From contig OY804578.1 in NCBI GenBank assembly GCA_963680875.1, positions 558,001 through 622,000 of the forward strand: a stretch of 64,000 nt of DNA, given 5' to 3'. Both the position numbers and the translations under genes were made by a program. Below are positions 45,001 to 57,161 of the stretch, in pieces (the first letter of the stretch is position 1; each line of letters opens with the position of its first letter). The notes beneath the pieces were generated by a model. That model was not told where the DNA came from. It ran no database searches and saw only the letters and a program-made list of their open reading frames with translations. The DNA comes from Bathymodiolus brooksi. Its lineage: Eukaryota > Mollusca > Bivalvia > Mytilida > Modiolidae.

Positions 45001-45454
45001 GTATTACGTCAGCGTGATGACAAATAATTACTTCATCTCTGGTAATACGTCAACATGATGACAAATAATTACTTCCTCTCCGGTTATACGTCAGCGTGAT
45101 GACAAATAATTACTTCATCTCCGGTAATATGTCAATGTGATGACAAATAATTACTTCATCTCCGGTAATACATCAACGTGATGACAAATAATTACTTCAT
45201 CACTGGTAATACATCAACGCGATGATAAATAATTACTTCATCTCCCGTAATACGTGAACGTGATGACAAATAATTACTTCATCTCCGGTAATACGTCAAC
45301 ATAATGATAAATAATTATTTCCTCTCTGTTTATAAGCCAGCGTGATGACAAATAATTACTTCATCTCCGGGAATACGTCAGCCTGATGACAAATAATTAC
45401 TTGAACTCCGGTATTACGTCAGCGTGATGACAAATAATTACTTCATCTCCGGTA
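42095..45454 (+). repeat. Nested 3,360-bp tandem unit, right copy (in 12-kb copy 2/3)
   Basis: Counterpart of 29861-33220 at +12,234. Its second half is also the start of the 4.3-kb repeat array that continues to 56342. Confidence 0.87.
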
Positions 45455-45737
45455 TTACGTCAGCGTGATGACAAATAATTACTTCATCTCTGGTAATACG
45501 TCAACATGATGACAAATAATTACTTCCTCTCCGGTTATACGTCAGCGTGATGACAAATAATTACTTCATCTCCGGTAATATGTCAATGTGATGACAAATA
45601 ATTACTTCATCTCCGGTAATACATCAACGTGATGACAAATAATTACTTCATCACTGGTAATACATCAACGCGATGATAAATAATTACTTCATCTCCCGTA
45701 ATACGTGAACGTGATGACAAATAATTACTTCATCTCC
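44465..45737 (+). repeat. 451-bp tandem block, nearly three units
   Basis: Starts at 44465, 44916 and 45367; the +12,234 counterpart of 32231-33503 and the source copy for the block in the 4.3-kb repeat. Confidence 0.9.
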
Positions 45738-46965
45738 AGTAATACGTCAACGTGATGACAAATAATTACTTTATCTCCGGTAATACGTCAGCGTGATGAC
45801 AAATAATTACTTCATCTCCAGTAATACATCAGCGTGATGTCCAATACTTACTTCATCTCCTGTAATGCATCAGTGTGATGGCAAATAATTACTTCATCTC
45901 CGGTTATACATCAGCGTGATGACATATAATTGCTTCATATCCGGTAATACATTAGCGCGATGACAAATAATTATTTCATCTCCGATAATAGGTCAACATC
46001 ATGTTAAATAATTACTTCCTCTCCGGTAATACATCAACATGATTATACATAATTACTTCCTCTCCAGTAATGCGTCATCGTGATGACAAATAATTAATTC
46101 ATCTCCTGTAATACGTCAATGTGATGACCAATAATTACTTCATCTCCGGTAATACGTCAGCGTGATGACAAATAATTGCTTCCTCTCCGGTGATACATCA
46201 ACATGGTGATAAATAATTACTTCCTCTCCAGTAATGCGTCAGCGTGATGACCAATAATTACTTCATCTCCGGTAATACGTCAGCGTGATGACACATAGTT
46301 GCTTCATATCCGGTTAGACGTCAGCGGGATGACTAATAATGACTTCATCTCCAGCAATACGTCAGGGTGATGACAAATAATTACTTCATCACTGGTAATA
46401 AGCCAGCGTGATGACAAATAATTACTTCATCTCCGGTAATACGTCAGCGTGATGACCAATAATTACTTCATCTCCGGTAATACGTCAGCCTGATGACAAA
46501 TAATTACTTGAACTCCGGTATTACGTCAGCGTGATGACAAATAATTACTTCATCTCCGGTATTACGTCAGCGTGATGACAAATAATTACTTCATCTCTGG
46601 TAATACGTCAACATGATGACAAATAATTACTTCCTCTCCGGTTATACGTCAGCGTGATGACAAATAATTACTTCATCTCCGGTAATATGTCAATGTGATG
46701 ACAAATAATTACTTCATCTCCGGTAATACATCAACGTGATGACAAATAATTACTTCATCTCTGGTAATACGTCAACGCGATGATAAATAATTACTTCATC
46801 TCCCGTAATACGTGAATGTGATAACCAATACTTACTTCATCTCCTGTAATGCATCAGTGTGATGACAAATAATTACTTCATCTCCGGTGATACATCAGCG
46901 TGATGACAAATAATTACTTCATCTCCGATAATACGTCAGCGTGATGACAAATACTTGCTTCTTCT

Positions 46966-47030
46966 CCGGTGATACATCAGCGTGATGACAAATAATTACT
47001 TCATCTCCGATAATACGTCAGCGTGATGAC
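46966..47030 (+). repeat. Two-monomer replacement patch
   Basis: In 12-kb copies 1 and 2 (22498-22562 and 34732-34796) this place holds TTCGGTAATACATTAGCG and CTTCGGAAATAGGTC monomers. Here both are replaced, with no change in length, by copies of the two monomers 82 bp upstream (CCGGTGATACATCAGCG at 46884). The patch is inherited by the later 4.3-kb copies near 51300 and 55137. Confidence 0.82.
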
Positions 47031-47560
47031 AAATAATTACTTCCTCTCCAGTTATGCGTCAGCGTGATAACAAATAATTACTTCATCTCCGGTTATATGT
47101 CAACGTGATGACAAATAATTAATTCATCTCCTGTAATACGTCAATGTGATGACCAATAATTACTTCATCTCCGGTAATACGTCAGCGTGATGACAAAAAG
47201 TTGCTTCATATCCGGTAATACCTCAGCGTGATGACAAATAATTACTTCATCTCCTGTAATACGTCAACATAATGATAAATAATTCTTCCTCTCCGGTTAT
47301 ACATCAGCATGATAACAAATAATTATTTCATCTCCAGCAATACGTCAGCGTGATGCCAAATAAATACTTCATCTCCGGTAATATGTCAACGTGATGACAA
47401 ATAATTACTTCATCACCGGTATTAAGCGAACGTGATGACAAATAATTACTTTATCTCCCGTAATTCGTTACCGTGATGACAAATAATTACTTCATCTTCG
47501 GTAATACGTCAACATGATGATAAATAATTACTTCCTCTCCAGTTATACGTCAGCGTGATG

Positions 47561-47756
47561 ACAAATGTTTACTGTTGCGCTTCATCTCTGGTAATATGTC
47601 AACGTGATGACAAATGTCTACTGTTGCGCTTCATCTCTGGTAATATGTCAACGAGATGACAAATGTCTACTGTTGTGCTTCATCTCCGATAATACGTCAG
47701 CGTGATGACAAATGTCTACTGTTGTGCTTCATCTCCGATAATACGTCAGCGTGATG
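47561..47756 (+). repeat. Cluster of four 49-bp variant monomers
   Basis: Linker starts at 47561, 47610, 47659 and 47708. The fourth is a copy of the third (TTGTGC type, followed by CCGATAATACG), so this cluster gained one 49-bp unit by in-register duplication. Confidence 0.92.
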
Positions 47757-48800
47757 ACAAATAATTACTTCATCTTCGGTAATAAGTCAGTGTGATGACA
47801 AATACTTACTTCATCTCCGGTAATACGTCAGCGTGATGGCAAATAATTGCTTCATCTCTGGTAATACGTCAGCGTGATGACTAATAATTACTTCATCTCC
47901 AGCAATATGTCAGCGTGATGACAAAAAATTACTTCATTTCTGGTAATACGTCAGCGTGATGACAAATAATTACTTCATCTCCGGTAATGCGTCAGAGTGA
48001 TGACAAATAATTGCTTCATCTCCGGTAAAGCATCAACGTGATGACAAATAATTACTTCATCTCCGGTAATACGTCAATGTGATGACAAATAATTACTTCA
48101 TCTCCGGTAATACATCAACGTGATGACAAATAATTACTCTATCTCTGATAATACGTCAACGCGATGACAAATAATTACTTCATCTCCCAAAATACGTGAA
48201 CGTGATCACAAATAATTACTTCATCTCCAGTAATACGTGAACGTGATGACAAATAATTACTTCATCTCCGGTAATACGCCAGCGTGATGACAAATAATTA
48301 CTTCATCTCCGGTAATACGTAAGCGTCATGACATATAATTGCTTCATATCCGGTAATACATTAACGCGATGACAAATAATTATTTCATCTCCGGTAATAG
48401 GTCATTATCATGATAAATAATTACTTCCTCTCCGGTAATACATCAACATGATGATAAATAATTTCTTCCTCTCCAGTAATGCGTCAGCGTGATGACAAAT
48501 AATTAATTCATCTCCAGTAATGCGTCAGCGTGATGACCAATAATTACTTCATCTCCGGTAATACGTCAGCGTGATGACAAATAGTTGCTTCATATCCGGT
48601 TAGACGTCAGCGGGATGACTAATAATGACTTCATCTCCAGCAATACGTCAAGGTGATGACAAATAATTACTTCATCACTGGTAATAAGCCAGCGTGATGA
48701 CAAATAATTACTTCATCTCCGGTAATACGTCAGCATGATGACCAATAATTACTTCATCTCCGGTAATACGTCAGCGTGATGACAAATAATTGCTTCATCT

Positions 48801-50073
48801 CCGGGAATACGTCAGCCTGATGACAAATAATTACTTGAACTCCGGTATTACGTCAGCGTGATGACAAATAATTACTTCATCTCCGGTATTACGTCAGCGT
48901 GATGACAAATAATTACTTCATCTCTGGTAATACGTCAACATGATGACAAATAATTACTTCCTCTCCGGTTATACGTCAGCGTGATGACAAATAATTACTT
49001 CATCTCCGGTAATATGTCAATGTGATGACAAATAATTACTTCATCTCCGGTAATACATCAACGTGATGACAAATAATTACTTCATCACTGGTAATACATC
49101 AACGCGATGATAAATAATTACTTCATCTCCCGTAATACGTGAACGTGATGACAAATAATTACTTCATCTCCGGTAATACGTCAACATAATGATAAATAAT
49201 TATTTCCTCTCTGTTTATAAGCCAGCGTGATGACAAATAATTACTTCATCTCCGGGAATACGTCAGCCTGATGACAAATAATTACTTGAACTCCGGTATT
49301 ACGTCAGCGTGATGACAAATAATTACTTCATCTCCGGTATTACGTCAGCGTGATGACAAATAATTACTTCATCTCTGGTAATACGTCAACATGATGACAA
49401 ATAATTACTTCCTCTCCGGTTATACGTCAGCGTGATGACAAATAATTACTTCATCTCCGGTAATATGTCAATGTGATGACAAATAATTACTTCATCTCCG
49501 GTAATACATCAACGTGATGACAAATAATTACTTCATCACTGGTAATACATCAACGCGATGATAAATAATTACTTCATCTCCCGTAATACGTGAACGTGAT
49601 GACAAATAATTACTTCATCTCCGGTAATACGTCAACATAATGATAAATAATTATTTCCTCTCTGTTTATAAGCCAGCGTGATGACAAATAATTACTTCAT
49701 CTCCGGGAATACGTCAGCCTGATGACAAATAATTACTTGAACTCCGGTATTACGTCAGCGTGATGACAAATAATTACTTCATCTCCGGTATTACGTCAGC
49801 GTGATGACAAATAATTACTTCATCTCTGGTAATACGTCAACATGATGACAAATAATTACTTCCTCTCCGGTTATACGTCAGCGTGATGACAAATAATTAC
49901 TTCATCTCCGGTAATATGTCAATGTGATGACAAATAATTACTTCATCTCCGGTAATACATCAACGTGATGACAAATAATTACTTCATCACTGGTAATACA
50001 TCAACGCGATGATAAATAATTACTTCATCTCCCGTAATACGTGAACGTGATGACAAATAATTACTTCATCTCC
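48801..50073 (+). repeat. 451-bp tandem block, nearly three units
   Basis: Starts at 48801, 49252 and 49703. Belongs to the second 4.3-kb unit, 4,336 bp after the block at 44465. Confidence 0.9.
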
Positions 50074-51896
50074 AGTAATACGTCAACGTGATGACAAATA
50101 ATTACTTTATCTCCGGTAATACGTCAGCGTGATGACAAATAATTACTTCATCTCCAGTAATACATCAGCGTGATGTCCAATACTTACTTCATCTCCTGTA
50201 ATGCATCAGTGTGATGGCAAATAATTACTTCATCTCCGGTTATACATCAGCGTGATGACATATAATTGCTTCATATCCGGTAATACATTAGCGCGATGAC
50301 AAATAATTATTTCATCTCCGATAATAGGTCAACATCATGTTAAATAATTACTTCCTCTCCGGTAATACATCAACATGATTATACATAATTACTTCCTCTC
50401 CAGTAATGCGTCATCGTGATGACAAATAATTAATTCATCTCCTGTAATACGTCAATGTGATGACCAATAATTACTTCATCTCCGGTAATACGTCAGCGTG
50501 ATGACAAATAATTGCTTCCTTTCCGGTGATACATCAACATGGTGATAAATAATTACTTCCTCTCCAGTAATGCGTCAGCGTGATGACCAATAATTACTTC
50601 ATCTCCGGTAATACGTCAGCGTGATGACACATAGTTGCTTCATATCCGGTTAGACGTCAGCGGGATGACTAATAATGACTTCATCTCCAGCAATACGTCA
50701 GGGTGATGACAAATAATTACTTCATCACTGGTAATAAGCCAGCGTGATGACAAATAATTACTTCATCTCCGGTAATACGTCAGCGTGATGACCAATAATT
50801 ACTTCATCTCCGGTAATACGTCAGCCTGATGACAAATAATTACTTGAACTCCGGTATTACGTCAGCGTGATGACAAATAATTACTTCATCTCCGGTATTA
50901 CGTCAGCGTGATGACAAATAATTACTTCATCTCTGGTAATACGTCAACATGATGACAAATAATTACTTCCTCTCCGGTTATACGTCAGCGTGATGACAAA
51001 TAATTACTTCATCTCCGGTAATATGTCAATGTGATGACAAATAATTACTTCATCTCCGGTAATACATCAACGTGATGACAAATAATTACTTCATCTCTGG
51101 TAATACGTCAACGCGATGATAAATAATTACTTCATCTCCCGTAATACGTGAATGTGATAACCAATACTTACTTCATCTCCTGTAATGCATCAGTGTGATG
51201 ACAAATAATTACTTCATCTCCGGTGATACATCAGCGTGATGACAAATAATTACTTCATCTCCGATAATACGTCAGCGTGATGACAAATACTTGCTTCTTC
51301 TCCGGTGATACATCAGCGTGATGACAAATAATTACTTCATCTCCGATAATACGTCAGCGTGATGACAAATAATTACTTCCTCTCCAGTTATACGTCAGCG
51401 TGATAACAAATAATTACTTCATCTCCGGTTATATGTCAACGTGATGACAAATAATTAATTCATCTCCTGTAATACGTCAATGTGATGACCAATAATTACT
51501 TCATCTCCGGTAATACGTCAGCGTGATGACAAAAAGTTGCTTCATATCCGGTAATACCTCAGCGTGATGACAAATAATTACTTCATCTCCTGTAATACGT
51601 CAACATAATGATAAATAATTCTTCCTCTCCGGTTATACATCAGCATGATAACAAATAATTATTTCATCTCCAGCAATACGTCAGCGTGATGCCAAATAAA
51701 TACTTCATCTCCGGTAATATGTCAACGTGATGACAAATAATTACTTCATCACCGGTATTAAGCGAACGTGATGACAAATAATTACTTTATCTCCCGTAAT
51801 TCGTTACCGTGATGACAAATAATTACTTCATCTTCGGTAATACGTCAACATGATGATAAATAATTACTTCCTCTCCAGTTATACGTCAGCGTGATG

Positions 51897-52043
51897 ACAA
51901 ATGTTTACTGTTGCGCTTCATCTCTGGTAATATGTCAACGTGATGACAAATGTCTACTGTTGCGCTTCATCTCTGGTAATATGTCAACGAGATGACAAAT
52001 GTCTACTGTTGTGCTTCATCTCCGATAATACGTCAGCGTGATG
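51897..52043 (+). repeat. Cluster of three 49-bp variant monomers
   Basis: Linker starts at 51897, 51946 and 51995; second unit of the 4.3-kb repeat, 4,336 bp after the previous cluster start. Confidence 0.92.
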
Positions 52044-53087
52044 ACAAATAATTACTTCATCTTCGGTAATAAGTCAGTGTGATGACAAATACTTACTTCA
52101 TCTCCGGTAATACGTCAGCGTGATGGCAAATAATTGCTTCATCTCTGGTAATACGTCAGCGTGATGACTAATAATTACTTCATCTCCAGCAATATGTCAG
52201 CGTGATGACAAAAAATTACTTCATTTCTGGTAATACGTCAGCGTGATGACAAATAATTACTTCATCTCCGGTAATGCGTCAGAGTGATGACAAATAATTG
52301 CTTCATCTCCGGTAAAGCATCAACGTGATGACAAATAATTACTTCATCTCCGGTAATACGTCAATGTGATGACAAATAATTACTTCATCTCCGGTAATAC
52401 ATCAACGTGATGACAAATAATTACTCTATCTCTGATAATACGTCAACGCGATGACAAATAATTACTTCATCTCCCAAAATACGTGAACGTGATCACAAAT
52501 AATTACTTCATCTCCAGTAATACGTGAACGTGATGACAAATAATTACTTCATCTCCGGTAATACGCCAGCGTGATGACAAATAATTACTTCATCTCCGGT
52601 AATACGTAAGCGTCATGACATATAATTGCTTCATATCCGGTAATACATTAACGCGATGACAAATAATTATTTCATCTCCGGTAATAGGTCATTATCATGA
52701 TAAATAATTACTTCCTCTCCGGTAATACATCAACATGATGATAAATAATTTCTTCCTCTCCAGTAATGCGTCAGCGTGATGACAAATAATTAATTCATCT
52801 CCAGTAATGCGTCAGCGTGATGACCAATAATTACTTCATCTCCGGTAATACGTCAGCGTGATGACAAATAGTTGCTTCATATCCGGTTAGACGTCAGCGG
52901 GATGACTAATAATGACTTCATCTCCAGCAATACGTCAAGGTGATGACAAATAATTACTTCATCACTGGTAATAAGCCAGCGTGATGACAAATAATTACTT
53001 CATCTCCGGTAATACGTCAGCATGATGACCAATAATTACTTCATCTCCGGTAATACGTCAGCGTGATGACAAATAATTGCTTCATCT

Positions 53088-53909
53088 CCGGGAATACGTC
53101 AGCCTGATGACAAATAATTACTTGAACTCCGGTATTACGTCAGCGTGATGACAAATAATTACTTCATCTCCGGTATTACGTCAGCGTGATGACAAATAAT
53201 TACTTCATCTCTGGTAATACGTCAACATGATGACAAATAATTACTTCCTCTCCGGTTATACGTCAGCGTGATGACAAATAATTACTTCATCTCCGGTAAT
53301 ATGTCAATGTGATGACAAATAATTACTTCATCTCCGGTAATACATCAACGTGATGACAAATAATTACTTCATCACTGGTAATACATCAACGCGATGATAA
53401 ATAATTACTTCATCTCCCGTAATACGTGAACGTGATGACAAATAATTACTTCATCTCCGGTAATACGTCAACATAATGATAAATAATTATTTCCTCTCTG
53501 TTTATAAGCCAGCGTGATGACAAATAATTACTTCATCTCCGGGAATACGTCAGCCTGATGACAAATAATTACTTGAACTCCGGTATTACGTCAGCGTGAT
53601 GACAAATAATTACTTCATCTCCGGTATTACGTCAGCGTGATGACAAATAATTACTTCATCTCTGGTAATACGTCAACATGATGACAAATAATTACTTCCT
53701 CTCCGGTTATACGTCAGCGTGATGACAAATAATTACTTCATCTCCGGTAATATGTCAATGTGATGACAAATAATTACTTCATCTCCGGTAATACATCAAC
53801 GTGATGACAAATAATTACTTCATCACTGGTAATACATCAACGCGATGATAAATAATTACTTCATCTCCCGTAATACGTGAACGTGATGACAAATAATTAC
53901 TTCATCTCC
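53088..53909 (+). repeat. 451-bp tandem block, reduced to about 1.8 units
   Basis: Starts at 53088 and 53539 only. One whole 451-bp unit is missing compared with the blocks at 44465 and 48801, which accounts for most of the shorter length of this 4.3-kb repeat copy. Confidence 0.9.
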
Positions 53910-55691
53910 AGTAATACGTCAACGTGATGACAAATAATTACTTTATCTCCGGTAATACGTCAGCGTGATGACAAATAATTACTTCATCTCCAGTAATACA
54001 TCAGCGTGATGTCCAATACTTACTTCATCTCCTGTAATGCATCAGTGTGATGGCAAATAATTACTTCATCTCCGGTTATACATCAGCGTGATGACATATA
54101 ATTGCTTCATATCCGGTAATACATTAGCGCGATGACAAATAATTATTTCATCTCCGATAATAGGTCAACATCATGTTAAATAATTACTTCCTCTCCGGTA
54201 ATACATCAACATGATTATACATAATTACTTCCTCTCCAGTAATGCGTCATCGTGATGACAAATAATTAATTCATCTCCTGTAATACGTCAATGTGATGAC
54301 CAATAATTACTTCATCTCCGGTAATACGTCAGCGTGATGACAAATAATTGCTTCCTCTCCGGTGATACATCAACATGGTGATAAATAATTACTTCCTCTC
54401 CAGTAATGCGTCAGCGTGATGACCAATAATTACTTCATCTCCGGTAATACGTCAGCGTGATGACACATAGTTGCTTCATATCCGGTTAGACGTCAGCGGG
54501 ATGACTAATAATGACTTCATCTCCAGCAATACGTCAGGGTGATGACAAATAATTACTTCATCACTGGTAATAAGCCAGCGTGATGACAAATAATTACTTC
54601 ATCTCCGGTAATACGTCAGCGTGATGACCAATAATTACTTCATCTCCGGTAATACGTCAGCCTGATGACAAATAATTACTTGAACTCCGGTATTACGTCA
54701 GCGTGATGACAAATAATTACTTCATCTCCGGTATTACGTCAGCGTGATGACAAATAATTACTTCATCTCTGGTAATACGTCAACATGATGACAAATAATT
54801 ACTTCCTCTCCGGTTATACGTCAGCGTGATGACAAATAATTACTTCATCTCCGGTAATATGTCAATGTGATGACAAATAATTACTTCATCTCCGGTAATA
54901 CATCAACGTGATGACAAATAATTACTTCATCTCTGGTAATACGTCAACGCGATGATAAATAATTACTTCATCTCCCGTAATACGTGAATGTGATAACCAA
55001 TACTTACTTCATCTCCTGTAATGCATCAGTGTGATGACAAATAATTACTTCATCTCCGGTGATACATCAGCGTGATGACAAATAATTACTTCATCTCCGA
55101 TAATACGTCAGCGTGATGACAAATAATTGCTTCTTCTCCGGTGATACATCAGCGTGATGACAAATAATTACTTCATCTCCGATAATACGTCAGCGTGATG
55201 ACAAATAATTACTTCCTCTACAGTTATACGTCAGCGTGATAACAAATAATTACTTCATCTCCGGTTATATGTCAACGTGATGACAAATAATTAATTCATC
55301 TCCTGTAATACGTCAATGTGATGACCAATAATTACTTCATCACCGGTAATACGTCAGCGTGATGACAAATAATTACTTCATCTCCTGTAATACGTCAACA
55401 TAATGATAAATAATTCTTCCTCTCCGGTTATACATCAGCATGATAACAAATAATTATTTCATCTCCAGCAATACGTCAGCGTGATGCCAAATAAATACTT
55501 CATCTCCGGTAATATGTCAACGTGATGACAAATAATTACTTCATCACCGGTATTAAGCGAACGTGATGACAAATAATTACTTTATCTCCCGTAATTCGTT
55601 ACCGTGATGACAAATAATTACTTCATCTTCGGTAATACGTCAACATGATGATAAATAATTACTTCCTCTCCAGTTATACGTCAGCGTGATG

Positions 55692-55838
55692 ACAAATGTT
55701 TACTGTTGCGCTTCATCTCTGGTAATATGTCAACGTGATGACAAATGTCTACTGTTGCGCTTCATCTCTGGTAATATGTCAACGAGATGACAAATGTCTA
55801 CTGTTGTGCTTCATCTCCGATAATACGTCAGCGTGATG
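55692..55838 (+). repeat. Cluster of three 49-bp variant monomers
   Basis: Linker starts at 55692, 55741 and 55790; third unit of the 4.3-kb repeat. This is the last 49-bp cluster in the window. Confidence 0.92.
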
Positions 55839-56342
55839 ACAAATAATTACTTCATCTTCGGTAATAAGTCAGTGTGATGACAAATACTTACTTCATCTCC
55901 GGTAATACGTCAGCGTGATGGCAAATAATTGCTTCATCTCTGGTAATACGTCAGCGTGATGACTAATAATTACTTCATCTCCAGCAATATGTCAGCGTGA
56001 TGACAAAAAATTACTTCATTTCTGGTAATACGTCAGCGTGATGACAAATAATTACTTCATCTCCGGTAATGCGTCAGAGTGATGACAAATAATTGCTTCA
56101 TCTCCGGTAAAGCATCAACGTGATGACAAATAATTACTTCATCTCCGGTAATACGTCAATGTGATGACAAATAATTACTTCATCTCCGGTAATACATCAA
56201 CGTGATGACAAATAATTACTCTATCTCTGATAATACGTCAACGCGATGACAAATAATTACTTCATCTCCCAAAATACGTGAACGTGATCACAAATAATTA
56301 CTTCATCTCCAGTAATACGTGAACGTGATGACAAATAATTAC

Positions 56343-57161
56343 TTCATCTCCGATAATACGTCAGCGTGATGACAAATAATTACTTCATCTCCGGTAATAA
56401 GTCAGTGTGATGACAAATAATTACTTCATCTCCGGTAATACGTCAGCGTGATGGCAAATAATTGCTTCATCTCTAGTAATACGTCAGCGTGATGACTAAT
56501 AATTACTTCATCTCCAGCAATATGTCAGCGTGATGACAAAAAATTACTTCATTTCTGGTAATACGTCAGCGTGATGACAAATAATTACTTCATCTCCGGT
56601 AATACGTCAACGTGATGACAAATAATTGCTCCATCTCCGGTAATACGTCAACGTTATTACAAATAATTACTTCATCTCCGGAAATAAATCAACGTGATGA
56701 CAAATAATTACTTCATCTCTGGTAATACGTCAACACGATGACATATAATTACTTCATCTACCGTAATACGTGAATGTGATGACAAATAATTATTTCATCT
56801 CCAGTAATACGTCAACGTGATGACAAATAATTATTTCATCTCCGGTAATACGTCAGCGTGATGACAAATAATTACTTCATCTCCGGTAATAAGTCAGTGT
56901 GATGACAAATAATTACTTCATCTCCGGTAATATGTCAACGTGTTGACAAAAATTACTTCATCTCCCATAATACATCAACGTGATGACAAATAATTACTTA
57001 TTCTCCTGTAATGCGTCAATGTGATGACCAATAATTACTTCATCTCTGGTAATACGTCAACGTGATGTCAAATAATTACTTCATCTTCGGTAATACGTCA
57101 GCGTGATGGCAAATAATTTCTTCATCTCTGGTAATACGTCAGCGTGATGACTAATAATTAC
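56343..57161 (+). repeat. Satellite segment related to 6842-7619
   Basis: The monomer order from CCGATAATACG through the CTCTAGTAATACG, TTATTACAAAT and CGTGATGTCAAAT markers matches about 6842 onward at an offset of 49,501, changing to 49,542 after one monomer missing on the left near 7335. It is a diverged, non-adjacent relative of the left mosaic segment. Confidence 0.78.

Larger units (their letters stand above)
44916..48137 (+). repeat. 12,234-bp higher-order repeat, copy 3 (partial)
   Basis: It matches 32682-35854 at offset 12,234 up to the 49-bp cluster, then at 12,283 because one extra 49-bp monomer is inserted. Homology ends after 48137, where the copy-2 order (TTCATCTCCGG) is replaced by CTCTATCTCTGATAA. 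It carries a two-monomer replacement at 46966-47030 not present in copies 1 and 2. The same stretch forms most of the first unit of the 4.3-kb repeat. Confidence 0.87.
43925..48260 (+). repeat. 4.3-kb higher-order repeat, copy 1 (4,336 bp)
   Basis: About 105 monomers, starting at the TTCATCTCCGG before GTAATACGCCAGCG. It holds three 451-bp units and four 49-bp monomers. Most of it overlaps 12-kb copies 2 and 3, so the 4.3-kb unit arose from within the 12-kb unit. The closing stretch 48138-48260 (CTCTATCTCTGATAA type, GTGATCACAAAT) is not in the 12-kb unit at this place and marks the new junction. Confidence 0.9.
48261..52547 (+). repeat. 4.3-kb higher-order repeat, copy 2 (4,287 bp)
   Basis: About 104 monomers. 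Same order as copy 1 but with three 49-bp monomers instead of four, which explains the 49-bp shorter length. It repeats the private markers GTGATCACAAAT (near 52490) and the two-monomer patch near 51300. Confidence 0.9.
52548..56342 (+). repeat. 4.3-kb higher-order repeat, copy 3 (3,795 bp)
   Basis: About 92 monomers. It is shorter than copy 2 by 492 bp, accounted for by loss of one 451-bp unit (block at 53088) and one 41-bp monomer near 55350, where the AAAAAGTTGC monomer of copy 2 (near 51530) is missing. Homology ends at 56342; the next monomer reads CCGATAATACG instead of CCGGTAATACGCC. Confidence 0.9.

Noticed and set aside
47561..47756. Sequencing or assembly stutter as the cause of the fourth 49-bp monomer
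   Set aside because: Not fully excluded, but the duplication is a whole exact unit and the flanking order is intact, as expected for a true in-register duplication. Reads are needed to be certain.
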